NCBI GenBank assembly: GCA_045643465.1
Contig: JAZUKV010000017.1
Coordinates: 40,664-104,663 of the forward strand
Direction of reading: 5' to 3'
Length of the DNA stretch: 64,000 bases
From: CAG-492 sp045643465
GTDB lineage: Bacteria > Bacillota > Clostridia > TANB77 > CAG-508
The notes beneath the pieces were generated by a model that was given only the letters and a program-made list of their open reading frames with translations, had not been told where the DNA came from and ran no database searches. The stretch's first letter is position 1. Every line of letters starts with the position of its first letter. The translations under genes were made by a program, and so were the position numbers. Shown in pieces: positions 7,229 through 15,278 of the stretch.

Positions 7229-8080
7229 ATTGAAATATTCCTTATCTATTTCAAATCCTATATAATTTCTTCTGTTTTTCTCACATTCTACTGCAGTTGT
7301 GCCACTCCCCATAAATGGGTCTAAAATATTATCATCTTCGTTGCTGCTAGCTAGAATTAATCTTTCAATTAGTTTCTCAGGTTTTTGAGTAGGATGAATT
7401 CTATTTTTTTCATAAAAGTTTATATCATTCCATACATCCGTTAATCCCATTTGAGTATTAAATGTCATTTGAATTTTTTTATATGGTATGTCAAATTTTA
7501 AAATATTTGAAAGTTTTTCCCAAATTTCTTCTGTTGGAAGTTGTTTGCAAATATTATCTCCTGTATATATACTCCACATTCCTCCACCATTTGATTTAAC
7601 ACCCAATGCTTCATTTATTTCTTTCGATGTAAGTTTTAGTTCTTTTTGCCTTGTTTTCAAAAAATTTTTAACAAATGGTTTACTATCTTTTACTAAAAAC
7701 AATATGCTTTCTGTTACATTAGGAAACATCTTATAATTTTTAGTTGCTCTTCCTGAAACCGCTTGTATCCCTTTATTTAATACAATTTGTTGTCTTAATT
7801 CAAATCCATTTTCTTCTAATATAGGTAACAATTTTGACAACATTCTAAAATAACCAAATAAATAGAAAGAGCCACCTTTTCTTAAAACACGATTAGCCTC
7901 ATTAATCCATTTTGCAGACCATTCTAAATAATCATTTTCTGTACGCCATATATAATCCCACTTCTGATTTATTACTTTGAAATATGGTGGATCTGCTACT
8001 ATTAAATCTATAGTTTCATTATCTATTTTTTTCATTCCTGTTATTGCATCTTCATTATATATTGTATTAATCTTTACCAT
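7199..8080 (-). CDS. Type II DNA methyltransferase (N6-adenine/N4-cytosine, beta class) partner of the MamI-like enzyme
   Basis: 293 residues from the ATG at 8080 (SD AAAGGAG); an in-frame start at 8134 lacks a ribosome site. Catalytic motif IV, VADPPYF (DPPY 30-33), comes before the SAM-binding motif I, DPFMGSGTTAVE, near the C-terminus, which is the beta-class order. HPTQKPEKLIERLI is the conserved block just before motif I. The enzyme should transfer a methyl group to the exocyclic amine in the same site cut by the convergent endonuclease. Its C-terminal SLKRIQEL copies the endonuclease's SLKRIQEAIL because both are encoded by the arms of one inverted repeat. Confidence 0.9.
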   Translation of the reverse strand: MVKINTIYNEDAITGMKKIDNETIDLIVADPPYFKVINQKWDYIWRTENDYLEWSAKWINEANRVLRKGGSFYLFGYFRMLSKLLPILEENGFELRQQIVLNKGIQAVSGRATKNYKMFPNVTESILFLVKDSKPFVKNFLKTRQKELKLTSKEINEALGVKSNGGGMWSIYTGDNICKQLPTEEIWEKLSNILKFDIPYKKIQMTFNTQMGLTDVWNDINFYEKNRIHPTQKPEKLIERLILASSNEDDNILDPFMGSGTTAVECEKNRRNYIGFEIDKEYFNKSLKRIQEL

Positions 8081-8279
8081 CTTTACTCCTTTACTCTTAT
8101 TATATTTTATATCATATATTCTTTTTTTTCTCAATAGATTATAATGTATTTCATAATCTTTAGTATTGTATCAAACATTAGTTCGTTGTTCAAGTCTTTT
8201 TTAAAATTTTCTATTATAAATTTTCGACATTTTTTTCAAAAATCCAGCAAAGTTATTTGGCACATTTCTGTGCCAAACT

Positions 8280-9669
8280 TTACCTGCAATAGTCTCTCTT
8301 TTTCTTCTTATGGACTTCTTCTTGTTTTACCTCTTTTTGTGCTAATTCTTTTGCCAATTGTTTTGCATTTTTTTGTCTTTCTTCAAATTCTTGTATTTCT
8401 TTTTTTACTATTGGTATATCTTCTTCTATCTCGTCACATATCTTTATTTGGTGCCTTATTTCATTTATAACCTTTGATGTTTTTACTATTAACTCTGTTG
8501 CTTTGTTCTTTTCTTCTTCTGGTAGTTTTTTTCTTCGATAATATTGTCTACCTCTTACATTTAAATATTCTTCTAATTCATTTTTAAATTTGCTTTTTAC
8601 TTCATTTAGCCTTTCTTTATCGTTTATCATATATTTGCCTATGAATCTCATTTTTTCAGAATATCTATCCATTTTTCTTACTTCTGCTCTCATATATGGT
8701 GATAATTTATACTGCATACTTCTTCTAGGATATACTTTTAATAAATAACAATAGTAATAATATAATGCTCTAAATCCCTTAACCTTATTTTTAGGATTTA
8801 CCTTACCTTTTATTAATACAAATCTTCCTCTTGTTTTCTTTATATCTGAATATTCATACATTCTTAAAGGTTGCTGACTATAAATTCTATTTTTAATCAT
8901 TTGAACTGTGTAACCTGGTCCAAATGCTCTTGCAATTCTTATTACTCTTTTATGTGGAAACTTTGCTATTGAATATTCTCCTGCTCTTATTTTTACTCTG
9001 TATCCCATTTCATTAAGAATATTCTTAAAATCGTATTCCGAAAAAGATTTTTTTATTGCGTAATCTATATCTTCTTTTGCAAATCTATAATAGTCTGTTC
9101 CCCTTAAAGATTTTTTATAATAATTATTAAAATCAATTCCAGATTTACATCTTTTTTCTTCTAAAACTTTTAGTCCAAATTCGTCACATATATCATCTGA
9201 TGTCTTTCTTAATAAAGCCGTATTTTGAAAATTACTATAATATTTTTTTCCATCTACAAATGATACTGAATTTAATACAAAATGATTATGAATATTATTT
9301 GTATTTAGATGTGTTGTAACTATTACTTCAAATCTGTCTCCCCACATTTCATTTGCAAGTTGTACTCCAATTTGATGTGCAGTTTCTGGACTAACTTCAT
9401 CTCCTTTAAAAGATTGATATCCATGAAAGGCAATTATTGAATTATTTTTACTATACTTATACTTATCAAATTTTTTCTTTGTTTCTATCATTTGTTCTTC
9501 TGCTGATTTAACATCACAATTTATTCCTGTAACGTAAAATTGTTTTTCTGTTTTTTCTTCGTTCATTGCATAATTTAAAACTTCTCTCATTGAATTTAAT
9601 TTTTCTGTCTTATTTCTCAATTACATGATCTAATCTATTCTCAACTTTCCATAGTTTTGTTACTGCCAT
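8280..9669 (-). pseudogene. MOB-type relaxase, frameshifted near its N-terminus
   Basis: The natural start is the ATG at 9669 (SD GAGGAGATAAA), giving MAVTKLWKVENRLDHVIEK and then a stop at about 9610. The remaining 446 residues continue in another frame from about 9620 (TTG), with YAMNEEKTEKQFYVTGINC and the HLNTNNIHNHF three-histidine metal motif (about residues 104-114 of that part). A basic, coiled C-terminal tail (KKEIQEFEERQKNAKQLAKEL) follows. Relatives read '...RLDHVI-D/E-Y-(V/I)-N..KT', where an aromatic residue sits exactly at the break; a loss of about 8 bases would explain both the frameshift and its absence. Relaxases nick oriT to start conjugal transfer; this copy is probably inactive unless it starts internally at the TTG. 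Confidence 0.75.
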
Positions 9670-9791
9670 TTTATCTCCTCTCTTATTCAAAAAGGGGATT
9701 GGGGATTTTTCCCCATATTTGAATTCAAGTTGGTTGAATTCATTGCTTGCTAATACAAGTATTTTTACATAGATTCTAGACTTTTTGTAGG

Positions 9792-9827
9792 AAAATGCCC
9801 TCATTTTTTTCAAAACAGGGGCATTTT
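9792..9827 (-). terminator. Hairpin after the TnpV-like gene
   Basis: AAAATGCCC (9792-9800) pairs with GGGCATTTT (9819-9827) just beyond the TnpV-like stop codon. The T-run on the minus strand is only four bases, so termination may be partial, allowing read-through to the relaxase. Confidence 0.5.
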
Positions 9828-9831
9828 TTTA

Positions 9832-10194
9832 TTAAATTTTATCATTATAAACATACTCTTTTAATACAATTTCATCTGCACAATTACTAATATTATTCAT
9901 TCTTTTTACCCATTCCATTTGGTCTTTTTCTTTCAATTCTTCTGTAATATTTTCTTTAATTTTGAATTCATTTATCAGTTTTTTATACATTTTTTGTGAA
10001 AGTTTTTCGACCTCATTTAGATGTTTTTGTAGTCTATTTTCTGTTAATAAAATTGTATATTCTCCTCTTCTATGCTCCTTTAAATATTGTAATCTTAGTC
10101 CACTATACTTTCCTAATCTAAAGTTTTTTATTCCCTTTGGAACTCTTATATTTGGTAAATAATAATCTCCTACTTTTCTATATTCTATGTTCAT
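9832..10194 (-). CDS. TnpV-like transposon-encoded protein
   Basis: 120 residues with the recognisable TnpV frame: MNIEYRKVGDYYLPNIRVP at the start, RLQYLKEHRRGEYTILL in the middle, and EKDQMEWVKRMNNISNCADEIVLKEYVY at the end, which matches the highly conserved 'ADQMEWVRRMNNIRACAEEIVL' block. TnpV proteins are frequent passengers between relaxase and replication genes in Firmicutes integrative elements; their molecular role is not established. SD GGAGAT lies upstream of the ATG. Confidence 0.8.
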   Translation of the reverse strand: MNIEYRKVGDYYLPNIRVPKGIKNFRLGKYSGLRLQYLKEHRRGEYTILLTENRLQKHLNEVEKLSQKMYKKLINEFKIKENITEELKEKDQMEWVKRMNNISNCADEIVLKEYVYNDKI

Positions 10195-10343
10195 TTTTTT
10201 ATCTCCTTTTCGAATTTTTTATATTTATTTTTAAATTTTTATTTACAATCCAGAGGACTTTTTGTCCCCTGAATTGCTCTTTATTTTGCAAATTTCTTTA
10301 CAAATTTTATCTTTTGTATTAAAATATATTTATAATTATTTGG

Positions 10344-10376
10344 GTTAGTATTTTTAGTTTAGCGACTTATACTAAC
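10344..10376 (-). other. Hairpin spanning the 3' end of the DnaC-like gene
   Basis: GTTAGTAT (10344-10351) pairs perfectly with ATACTAAC (10369-10376); the stop codon of the DnaC-like gene (10367-10369) lies at the edge of the second arm. There is no T-run, so it may be an RNA-processing or replication-related structure rather than a terminator. Together with a second small hairpin (about 10252-10272, CAG.GGAC/GTCC.CTG) it is the only structure seen in the non-coding gap 10195-10366. Confidence 0.4.
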
Positions 10377-11176
10377 TCTTTTCTTTTGTCTGCTCCTTTG
10401 ATGTTTATTCCTTTACACATCTCATATAATCTTGATATAATTGCATCTGCTATCTCATAATTAGTTCGATTTGCAAGTCTTTCTCTTAATCTATCCCTGT
10501 TATAATTTGTTGTTATTACAACTGGTAAATTATTTTCATACCTATTATTTATTATTGTAAATAACTTTTCTAATGTCCATTCACTTGGTCTTTCTTTACC
10601 TAAATCGTCTATTATTAGCAATGGAACTTTTGAATAGTTATCTATTATACTTAATTCTGTCATATCATCTGCCGTATATGATTCCTTTACTTCATTTAAT
10701 AAATTTATTAATGTTCCAAATATTACTTGGATTTCACATCCTATTAAATAATTGGCAATACTTGCTGCTAAATGTGTTTTACCCGTTCCTATATTACCTG
10801 TTATAAATAGGCTTTTTTTGTTTCCATCTTCTATATCTTTAGCATATTCTTTTGCTTTCATAAATGCTTTTTCATTATCCTTTGTTATTTCAAATCTGCT
10901 AAAGGTATATTCTCTTAATCTTGGTCTCATTTTGCTTTTAGCATACATTCTTCTTATCCTTTCTTGCTTAGTCCTAAGTTCTTCTAATCTAATATTTTTT
11001 TCTCTTGCTAAGTCTATATTTCTCCAATAATCTTTTGCTTGAATACAAGTACATCTTTCCTCTTCCCCGTCTATAATAAATTCTTTATCGCCCATTAGGG
11101 CATATAATCTTTTTCTTTTTAAATCTTTTCCGCAAAATTGGCATTTTGTGTTTTGAACTATTTCTGTTTTTATCAT
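10367..11176 (-). CDS. DnaC-like helicase-loader ATPase
   Basis: 269 residues from the ATG at 11176, chosen for its SD (AGGGGG). Two cysteine pairs at the N-terminus (CQFCGKDL and CTC) look like a zinc knuckle. FITGNIGTGKTHLAASIANYL is Walker A, LLIIDDLGKERPSEW is Walker B, and VITTNYNRDRL is the sensor/arginine region, the standard DnaC/DnaI AAA+ set. It presumably loads the host replicative helicase at the element's own origin, working with the replisome-organizer protein encoded immediately upstream. Confidence 0.88.
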   Translation of the reverse strand: MIKTEIVQNTKCQFCGKDLKRKRLYALMGDKEFIIDGEEERCTCIQAKDYWRNIDLAREKNIRLEELRTKQERIRRMYAKSKMRPRLREYTFSRFEITKDNEKAFMKAKEYAKDIEDGNKKSLFITGNIGTGKTHLAASIANYLIGCEIQVIFGTLINLLNEVKESYTADDMTELSIIDNYSKVPLLIIDDLGKERPSEWTLEKLFTIINNRYENNLPVVITTNYNRDRLRERLANRTNYEIADAIISRLYEMCKGINIKGADKRKELV

Positions 11177-11225
11177 TGTGTTTCCCCCTTCATCAACTCT
11201 ATTCTCTTTATTACAAATGTCTTTT

Positions 11226-11726
11226 TCAGTCTTTAAATCCACTTTCATTTTCTGTTTGTGTCCTTTCTTCTATTCTTTTATTATCTTGTTCTTCTCTATT
11301 CTTTTCTTTAGTGTTACGTAACGTTTCTGTAACGTTACCTGCCTTACGTTTTTCTCTGTATTTTTGAACTCTTTTTCTTGTTTGTTCCCTGATTTTATCT
11401 AATTCATCAGCATTTTGATATCTGTTCCAATTTTTTATATAAATTGTTCCATCTTCTACCAAAATCATATCAAGTTCGTATAATGCCTGTACCATCTGTG
11501 TAAGTTTAGGCAATGTTTTGTGCATTGCTTTGGCAAGATCATCTAAAGTCATTGGTATGTTCTCGCCAATAAGCACTGCTCCATTTGCATTGCATTTAGC
11601 AGCAAGTGTTAATAGCTGTATCCATACTCTTAAATATGAGTCCCCATCTCTATTTCTGAGTAACTTTTTAATTTTTTCGTTATCGAATATATCTGTATTA
11701 ACTTTTATCCATTGCACTTCTGCCAT
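11226..11726 (-). CDS. Phage-type replisome organizer (N-terminal domain) protein
   Basis: 166 residues. WIKVNTDIFDNEKIKKLL followed by DSYLRVWIQLLTLAAKCNANGAVL and the winged-helix-like PMTLDDLAKAMHKTLPKLTQMVQALYELDMI match the N-terminal DNA-binding domain of phage/ICE replisome organizers. A basic, charged tail follows (RKRVQKYREKRKAGNVTETLRNTK). Such proteins bind iterated sites at an origin and recruit the DnaC-like loader encoded next. The cluster of GATTACAA sites 270 bases upstream is an obvious candidate target. Confidence 0.8.
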   Translation of the reverse strand: MAEVQWIKVNTDIFDNEKIKKLLRNRDGDSYLRVWIQLLTLAAKCNANGAVLIGENIPMTLDDLAKAMHKTLPKLTQMVQALYELDMILVEDGTIYIKNWNRYQNADELDKIREQTRKRVQKYREKRKAGNVTETLRNTKEKNREEQDNKRIEERTQTENESGFKD

Positions 11727-11742
11727 TGTTCTGCTCCCTTCT

Positions 11743-11937
11743 TCATCTTATAGATGCATATTCTTTTTCGCTTAGATATTCATCTAATGCTTTTATTCTA
11801 AATAAAAATCTTCCTCCTACCTTTGAATAAGGTATTTGTTTTCTTTTTACTAACTGATTAATTAACCAGTAAGATATTCCTAAATACTCTGCTGCTTCCC
11901 TCATTGTTAATGTTGTTCTTTGAATCTCTTGGACCAT
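11743..11937 (-). CDS. Excisionase-like MerR/HTH_17 DNA-binding protein
   Basis: 64 residues with the pattern LTMREAAEYLGISYWLINQLVKRKQIPYSKVGGRFLFRIKALDEYL, the short winged-helix fold used by excisionases and Tn916-type Xis proteins. SD AGGAGG precedes the ATG. It heads the minus-strand replication operon, so it may act as excisionase, transcription regulator, or both. Confidence 0.82.
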   Translation of the reverse strand: MVQEIQRTTLTMREAAEYLGISYWLINQLVKRKQIPYSKVGGRFLFRIKALDEYLSEKEYASIR

Positions 11938-11997
11938 TTGTCATTCCTCCTTTCTTAAGATTTTTTGTCTATTTCTTGACATTTTTTCTTTTGTATG

Positions 11998-12127
11998 GTA
12001 ATCTATTGTTAAGGTTAATTGATTACAAGTCTATACTGTCAAGTATTGTTTTATTGTAATCTGTTACTCGTATAAATAGATTACAATTATTGTACTGTAA
12101 TCGGTTTTGTTTATCAAGAGATTACAA
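11998..12127. repeat. Cluster of six GATTACAA-type sites in alternating orientation (origin or operator region)
   Basis: GTAATC 11998-12003, GATTACAA 12021-12028, TTGTAATC 12054-12061, GATTACAA 12079-12086, CTGTAATC 12095-12102 and GATTACAA 12120-12127. The sites alternate in strand, forming three inverted pairs. They fill the 223-base gap between the divergent excisionase and DUF6076-like genes. A TTGACA (11976-11981) with TAATCT 17 bases later makes the first site overlap a plausible plus-strand -10. Confidence 0.75.
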
Positions 12128-12160
12128 TAAACTTTTTTAAATTTTTTTGGAGGTATAAAA

Positions 12161-13036
12161 ATGGACATGAATTTTTATGCTAATGAAGGTCACAACCTAC
12201 ATAAATTTGCAAGTTACAACATAGAAACTATTAATGAAAAAAAATATATAGTACCAGATAGTTCTTCAAGTAAGCCATCTTCTGGGGCACCTTTAATTGA
12301 TTTAGAAGAAGATTTTACTTTAAATGCACTTGTAGATTTATTAAACATTGGAAAATCAGCAACATATAATGAAGATTCTTTAGAAAAAGAAGTTTTAGAC
12401 TTTGTAAATAAATATAGTACTTTAGGTTTAATGAATGATTTACCTATAAATAAATACTTCTTTTTAAATGAAAAAGTAATTTTAAAAGATTATAACTATG
12501 TTGGAAACAATGATTTTACAACTGTTATTAATCGTGAAGAATATTTTAAAATGTTTTTTCCAAAATGTAGTGATAAAGAAATAGATAAACTTATTAAAGA
12601 TGTAATAAAAATAGCAGAAAAACCTGCTATGGAAAAATATATTACAGAAGATATAAATAAACTTTTAATAGGATCTAATTTGTATTGTGAGCCATTAGAT
12701 ATGTTTATTCAATATGTTAAATACATGTATAACTTATTAATTGATATAACTAATAAATCTAATGATGTTATAGAAGCTTATAAAGCATTTGAAGTAAATC
12801 ATATATCAATGTTTTTAAACCAAAAAGAAAGCATTTCAATAGAAATGCCAATTACATCTTTAAAACAATTTATAGACTTTTACTTTGCAAGAATAGTATC
12901 ACAAGATGTTAATTTATTAAAAATTTGTAAATTCTGTAACAAAGCTTTTATAGCAAATAACCCAAAAGCAGAATATGATACACCTCAATGTAAAAATAAA
13001 GCAAATGTATATAAAAGTAGAGCAAAAAATAAATAG
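12161..13036 (+). CDS. DUF6076-like protein with C-terminal CGNR-type zinc ribbon
   Basis: 291 residues, SD GGAGG seven to eight bases before the ATG. Most of the protein is unrecognised and helical. The C-terminus LKICKFCNKAFIANNPKAEYDTPQCKNKANVYKSRAKNK holds a C-x2-C ... C zinc ribbon followed by a basic tail, the arrangement of CGNR/DUF6076-like proteins common in Firmicutes mobile elements. DNA or RNA binding is likely, function unknown. It is transcribed divergently from the excisionase-replication operon across the GATTACAA cluster, so it may be a regulator acting on that region. Confidence 0.65.
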   Translation: MDMNFYANEGHNLHKFASYNIETINEKKYIVPDSSSSKPSSGAPLIDLEEDFTLNALVDLLNIGKSATYNEDSLEKEVLDFVNKYSTLGLMNDLPINKYFFLNEKVILKDYNYVGNNDFTTVINREEYFKMFFPKCSDKEIDKLIKDVIKIAEKPAMEKYITEDINKLLIGSNLYCEPLDMFIQYVKYMYNLLIDITNKSNDVIEAYKAFEVNHISMFLNQKESISIEMPITSLKQFIDFYFARIVSQDVNLLKICKFCNKAFIANNPKAEYDTPQCKNKANVYKSRAKNK

Positions 13037-13057
13037 TCCATTTTAGGACTATTTATT
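13028..13057. terminator. Bidirectional terminator
   Basis: A 12-bp perfect stem AATAAATAGTCC / GGACTATTTATT with a six-base loop, then TTTTAT. The DUF6076-like stop codon (13034-13036) is inside the left arm, and the minus-strand operon ends at 13049 inside the right arm. Confidence 0.85.
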
Positions 13058-13579
13058 TTTATATATATTTACTATTATTTTATCTAAGTTACTTTCTATA
13101 TTACTAGCTAAATTAGGAATTTTTTCCTTTCTTTCTTCAAAATATGATTTGGGTTGAGACATATTATCATTAATAAATTCTCTCATTTTATCAAATTCGT
13201 TTTTTGCATTATCTAAATTTGCTTTATCATTTTTATCTACAAGCTCTTCTAAAACATAAAATTTATTTGATATATATTTAAAAATATATAAATATTCTTT
13301 TTGTCTCTTTTCACTAGGAATTTCTAAAGATATTGTACTAATTTTGGCATTTATTTCTATAATAACATTCTCTATTTTGCTATTTTTATTTCTTTTATCA
13401 TTTTTTATTTCTGTTAAAAAGTATATCAATATTGATGCAATTCCAAATGTTAATAAATCTAAAAGATTAAATGAGAAAAAAGCATTACAAGAATTACATT
13501 TATATCCAATTACTCCTAATATAATTAAAAAAACTATTACTGAAATTACTGCAATTATTTTACCGCATTTCTTATTCAT
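13049..13579 (-). CDS. Two-transmembrane protein, last gene of the GHKL/STAS-like operon
   Basis: 176 residues from the ATG at 13579 (SD AGGAGG, six-base spacing); a longer frame from 13609 overlaps the preceding gene without a ribosome site. Two membrane helices come first (IIAVISVIVFLIILGVIGY and LLDLLTFGIASILIYFL), joined by a short loop with two cysteines (KCNSC). A charged cytosolic helical domain of about 110 residues follows. No enzymatic motif is seen. It begins ten bases after the STAS-like gene, so it belongs to the same operon. As the only membrane component it is the natural candidate for sensor or effector. Confidence 0.7.
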   Translation of the reverse strand: MNKKCGKIIAVISVIVFLIILGVIGYKCNSCNAFFSFNLLDLLTFGIASILIYFLTEIKNDKRNKNSKIENVIIEINAKISTISLEIPSEKRQKEYLYIFKYISNKFYVLEELVDKNDKANLDNAKNEFDKMREFINDNMSQPKSYFEERKEKIPNLASNIESNLDKIIVNIYKNK

Positions 13580-13589
13580 CTTTTTCCTC

Positions 13590-13928
13590 CTATTTTTTAT
13601 TAATTTCATCCTTCATATATTTATCAATCTTTTTTATCCATGAAATCTCATCGTTTGATACTATTTTTATTAACTCCACTGGTTTTTTGTAATCTTTATT
13701 TTCTTTTTTTAATCTTCGTATAAGGCCTCCAAACGCTTCTTCTAAAAATGATGATCCATATCCATATCCCCCGTCTAGATCAACTGTTAATTCTTCATTC
13801 TTTTCAAAGCATTCCAAATACTTAGGATATAACAATTTGTCTCTAAATTCTTCTCCAGGAAACGGTCCCTGCTCTTTATATCTTGCTCCTGGTGTATCTG
13901 TATAATCCTGTGAAATTTTAATTATCAT
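13590..13928 (-). CDS. STAS-like DUF4325 protein
   Basis: 112 residues. ISQDYTDTPGARYKEQGPFPGEEFRDKLLYPKYLECFEKNEELTVDLDGGYGYGSSFLEEAFGGLIR is the DUF4325 pattern: a 'G.RY...GP.SGE.FR..LL' lead, a strand with VDLDG and the 'GYGSSFLEEAFGGL' helix, where anti-sigma-antagonist STAS domains carry their phosphorylatable serine region. Its start overlaps the end of the GHKL ATPase gene by 11 bases, a sign of translational coupling. By analogy with kinase/STAS switches the ATPase may act on or bind this protein. Confidence 0.82.
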   Translation of the reverse strand: MIIKISQDYTDTPGARYKEQGPFPGEEFRDKLLYPKYLECFEKNEELTVDLDGGYGYGSSFLEEAFGGLIRRLKKENKDYKKPVELIKIVSNDEISWIKKIDKYMKDEINKK

Positions 13929-14988
13929 TTTCTATCTCCTTTTCTATTTCCCAACATATAATTGTTCCTATTAAATTTTCTTGCATATCTCTTGGTCTAT
14001 CTTCACAATAATATGCATAATTTGAAATAATTATCAAATTACTAATTTTATTATTTTTAAATTTTTCATAAACATCAGGTAACCCTGTACTTCTTTCGGT
14101 TTGCCCTGTCTGAGTTCTTTTGTAAGTTCCATCTAATGCTGTTTTTATGTATTTATATTCTTTATCTATATTTAATCGATTAAATACTTCTTCTAATTTT
14201 TTCTTCTTTACAGTTGTTGGTATACCTAACCCATTATCCATAAAAGTATATCTTACCTTATCTAAATCATTTTCTACCATTATATACCACGAAGGATCAA
14301 ATATCAATTCTGTATTCAAATTATATGCGTGTTCTATATTCGTTATTACTTCTGTTAATATATTAAATAAAAATTGCAAATCCCTTTTAGTTTTATTTAA
14401 CTTTTCTATAGAAAAATCGACTACTTCTTTACGTATATCTATATTTTCATCCGTATAAACATATGTCTTTCCTGTTCTTATTTGAATCTTATCATTTGTT
14501 TTTTTAAGATTTCTTTTATCTGTTGTCATATATTCTAAATACCCAGATGCTTGTAAAAATTCTTTTATTTCTAAATCTTCTGGAAAATTTCCAATCCAAT
14601 TAATTGGAAGGCTCTTCTTCTCTCTAGTATTTTTTATAACTGTTAATAAATACATTAAAGCATCGCTAGTAATTCTTTTTACGCATTTCATATCTATTTT
14701 AAATAAATACACTTTCTTTAATTTATAATTATTTTTAACTTTTATCCTTATTTTTTCAATAACATCTATCATATGATTAAAAAAAGATATCGTTTCATTT
14801 GGATTTTCTATAATACTGAAATTTTCTGGAACATTAAACGTTTTATATGGCATATTTATATCTTTTTTAATTTCATTAACAGCATGATTTTTTTTACAGC
14901 ATTTACTATTTTTATTTACTCTATTTCTTAATTTTTTTGCATCATTTCTTTTTTTCCACTCTTTATATTCTGAACTATTTCTTTTAAT
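13918..14988 (-). CDS. GHKL (HATPase_c) ATP-binding protein with N-terminal STAS-like region, possible AUU start
   Basis: Counting from the ATG at 14853, the protein is 311 residues. A STAS-like N-terminal half (about 1-110; VYLFKIDMKCVKRITSDALMYLL) is followed by a GHKL fold: N box ILTEVITNIEHAY (165-177), G1 FMDNGLGIP (204-212) and G2 GQTERSTGLPDVY (250-262). The ATG has no SD. The frame stays open for 45 more codons to an ATT at 14988, seven bases after a perfect GGAGG and just downstream of a consensus promoter. The extra segment is basic (KEWKKRNDAKKLRNRVNK), so initiation at the ATT is likely. It is the first gene of a three-gene operon with the DUF4325 and two-TM proteins. Confidence 0.75.
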   Translation of the reverse strand: MKRNSSEYKEWKKRNDAKKLRNRVNKNSKCCKKNHAVNEIKKDINMPYKTFNVPENFSIIENPNETISFFNHMIDVIEKIRIKVKNNYKLKKVYLFKIDMKCVKRITSDALMYLLTVIKNTREKKSLPINWIGNFPEDLEIKEFLQASGYLEYMTTDKRNLKKTNDKIQIRTGKTYVYTDENIDIRKEVVDFSIEKLNKTKRDLQFLFNILTEVITNIEHAYNLNTELIFDPSWYIMVENDLDKVRYTFMDNGLGIPTTVKKKKLEEVFNRLNIDKEYKYIKTALDGTYKRTQTGQTERSTGLPDVYEKFKNNKISNLIIISNYAYYCEDRPRDMQENLIGTIICWEIEKEIENDN

Positions 14989-15015
14989 AATATTCCCTCC
15001 ATTATTTTTTTAAAC

Positions 15016-15044
15016 ATTATACCAAATTTTTCCTTTAATTTCAA
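15016..15044 (-). promoter_or_regulatory. Promoter of the GHKL/STAS-like/two-TM operon
   Basis: Minus strand -35 TTGAAA (15039-15044), 17-base spacer, -10 TATAAT (15016-15021). The transcript would begin about ten bases before the GGAGGG at 15000-14995, giving a very short leader. The rest of the gap 15045-15278 is AT-rich integrase upstream sequence with no further recognisable element. Confidence 0.75.
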
Positions 15045-15278
15045 TGTATTGACAAAACCTTACACCATATTACAAAATTCGACAAATCAAATTTATATTA
15101 CATTTTATCATGTTATTTTTTGTTTCATATTAGTTTCTTTGTGTATGTTTTTGTAATCTTTGCAATCCCTTATTTTTAGCCAAAAATGACTAGATTTATC
15201 ATTTAAAATAATATATAATCATTACAATTGAATACAAGACTAATTCCACCCTTGTTTTGAAAGGAGGTGGAAATAGCA

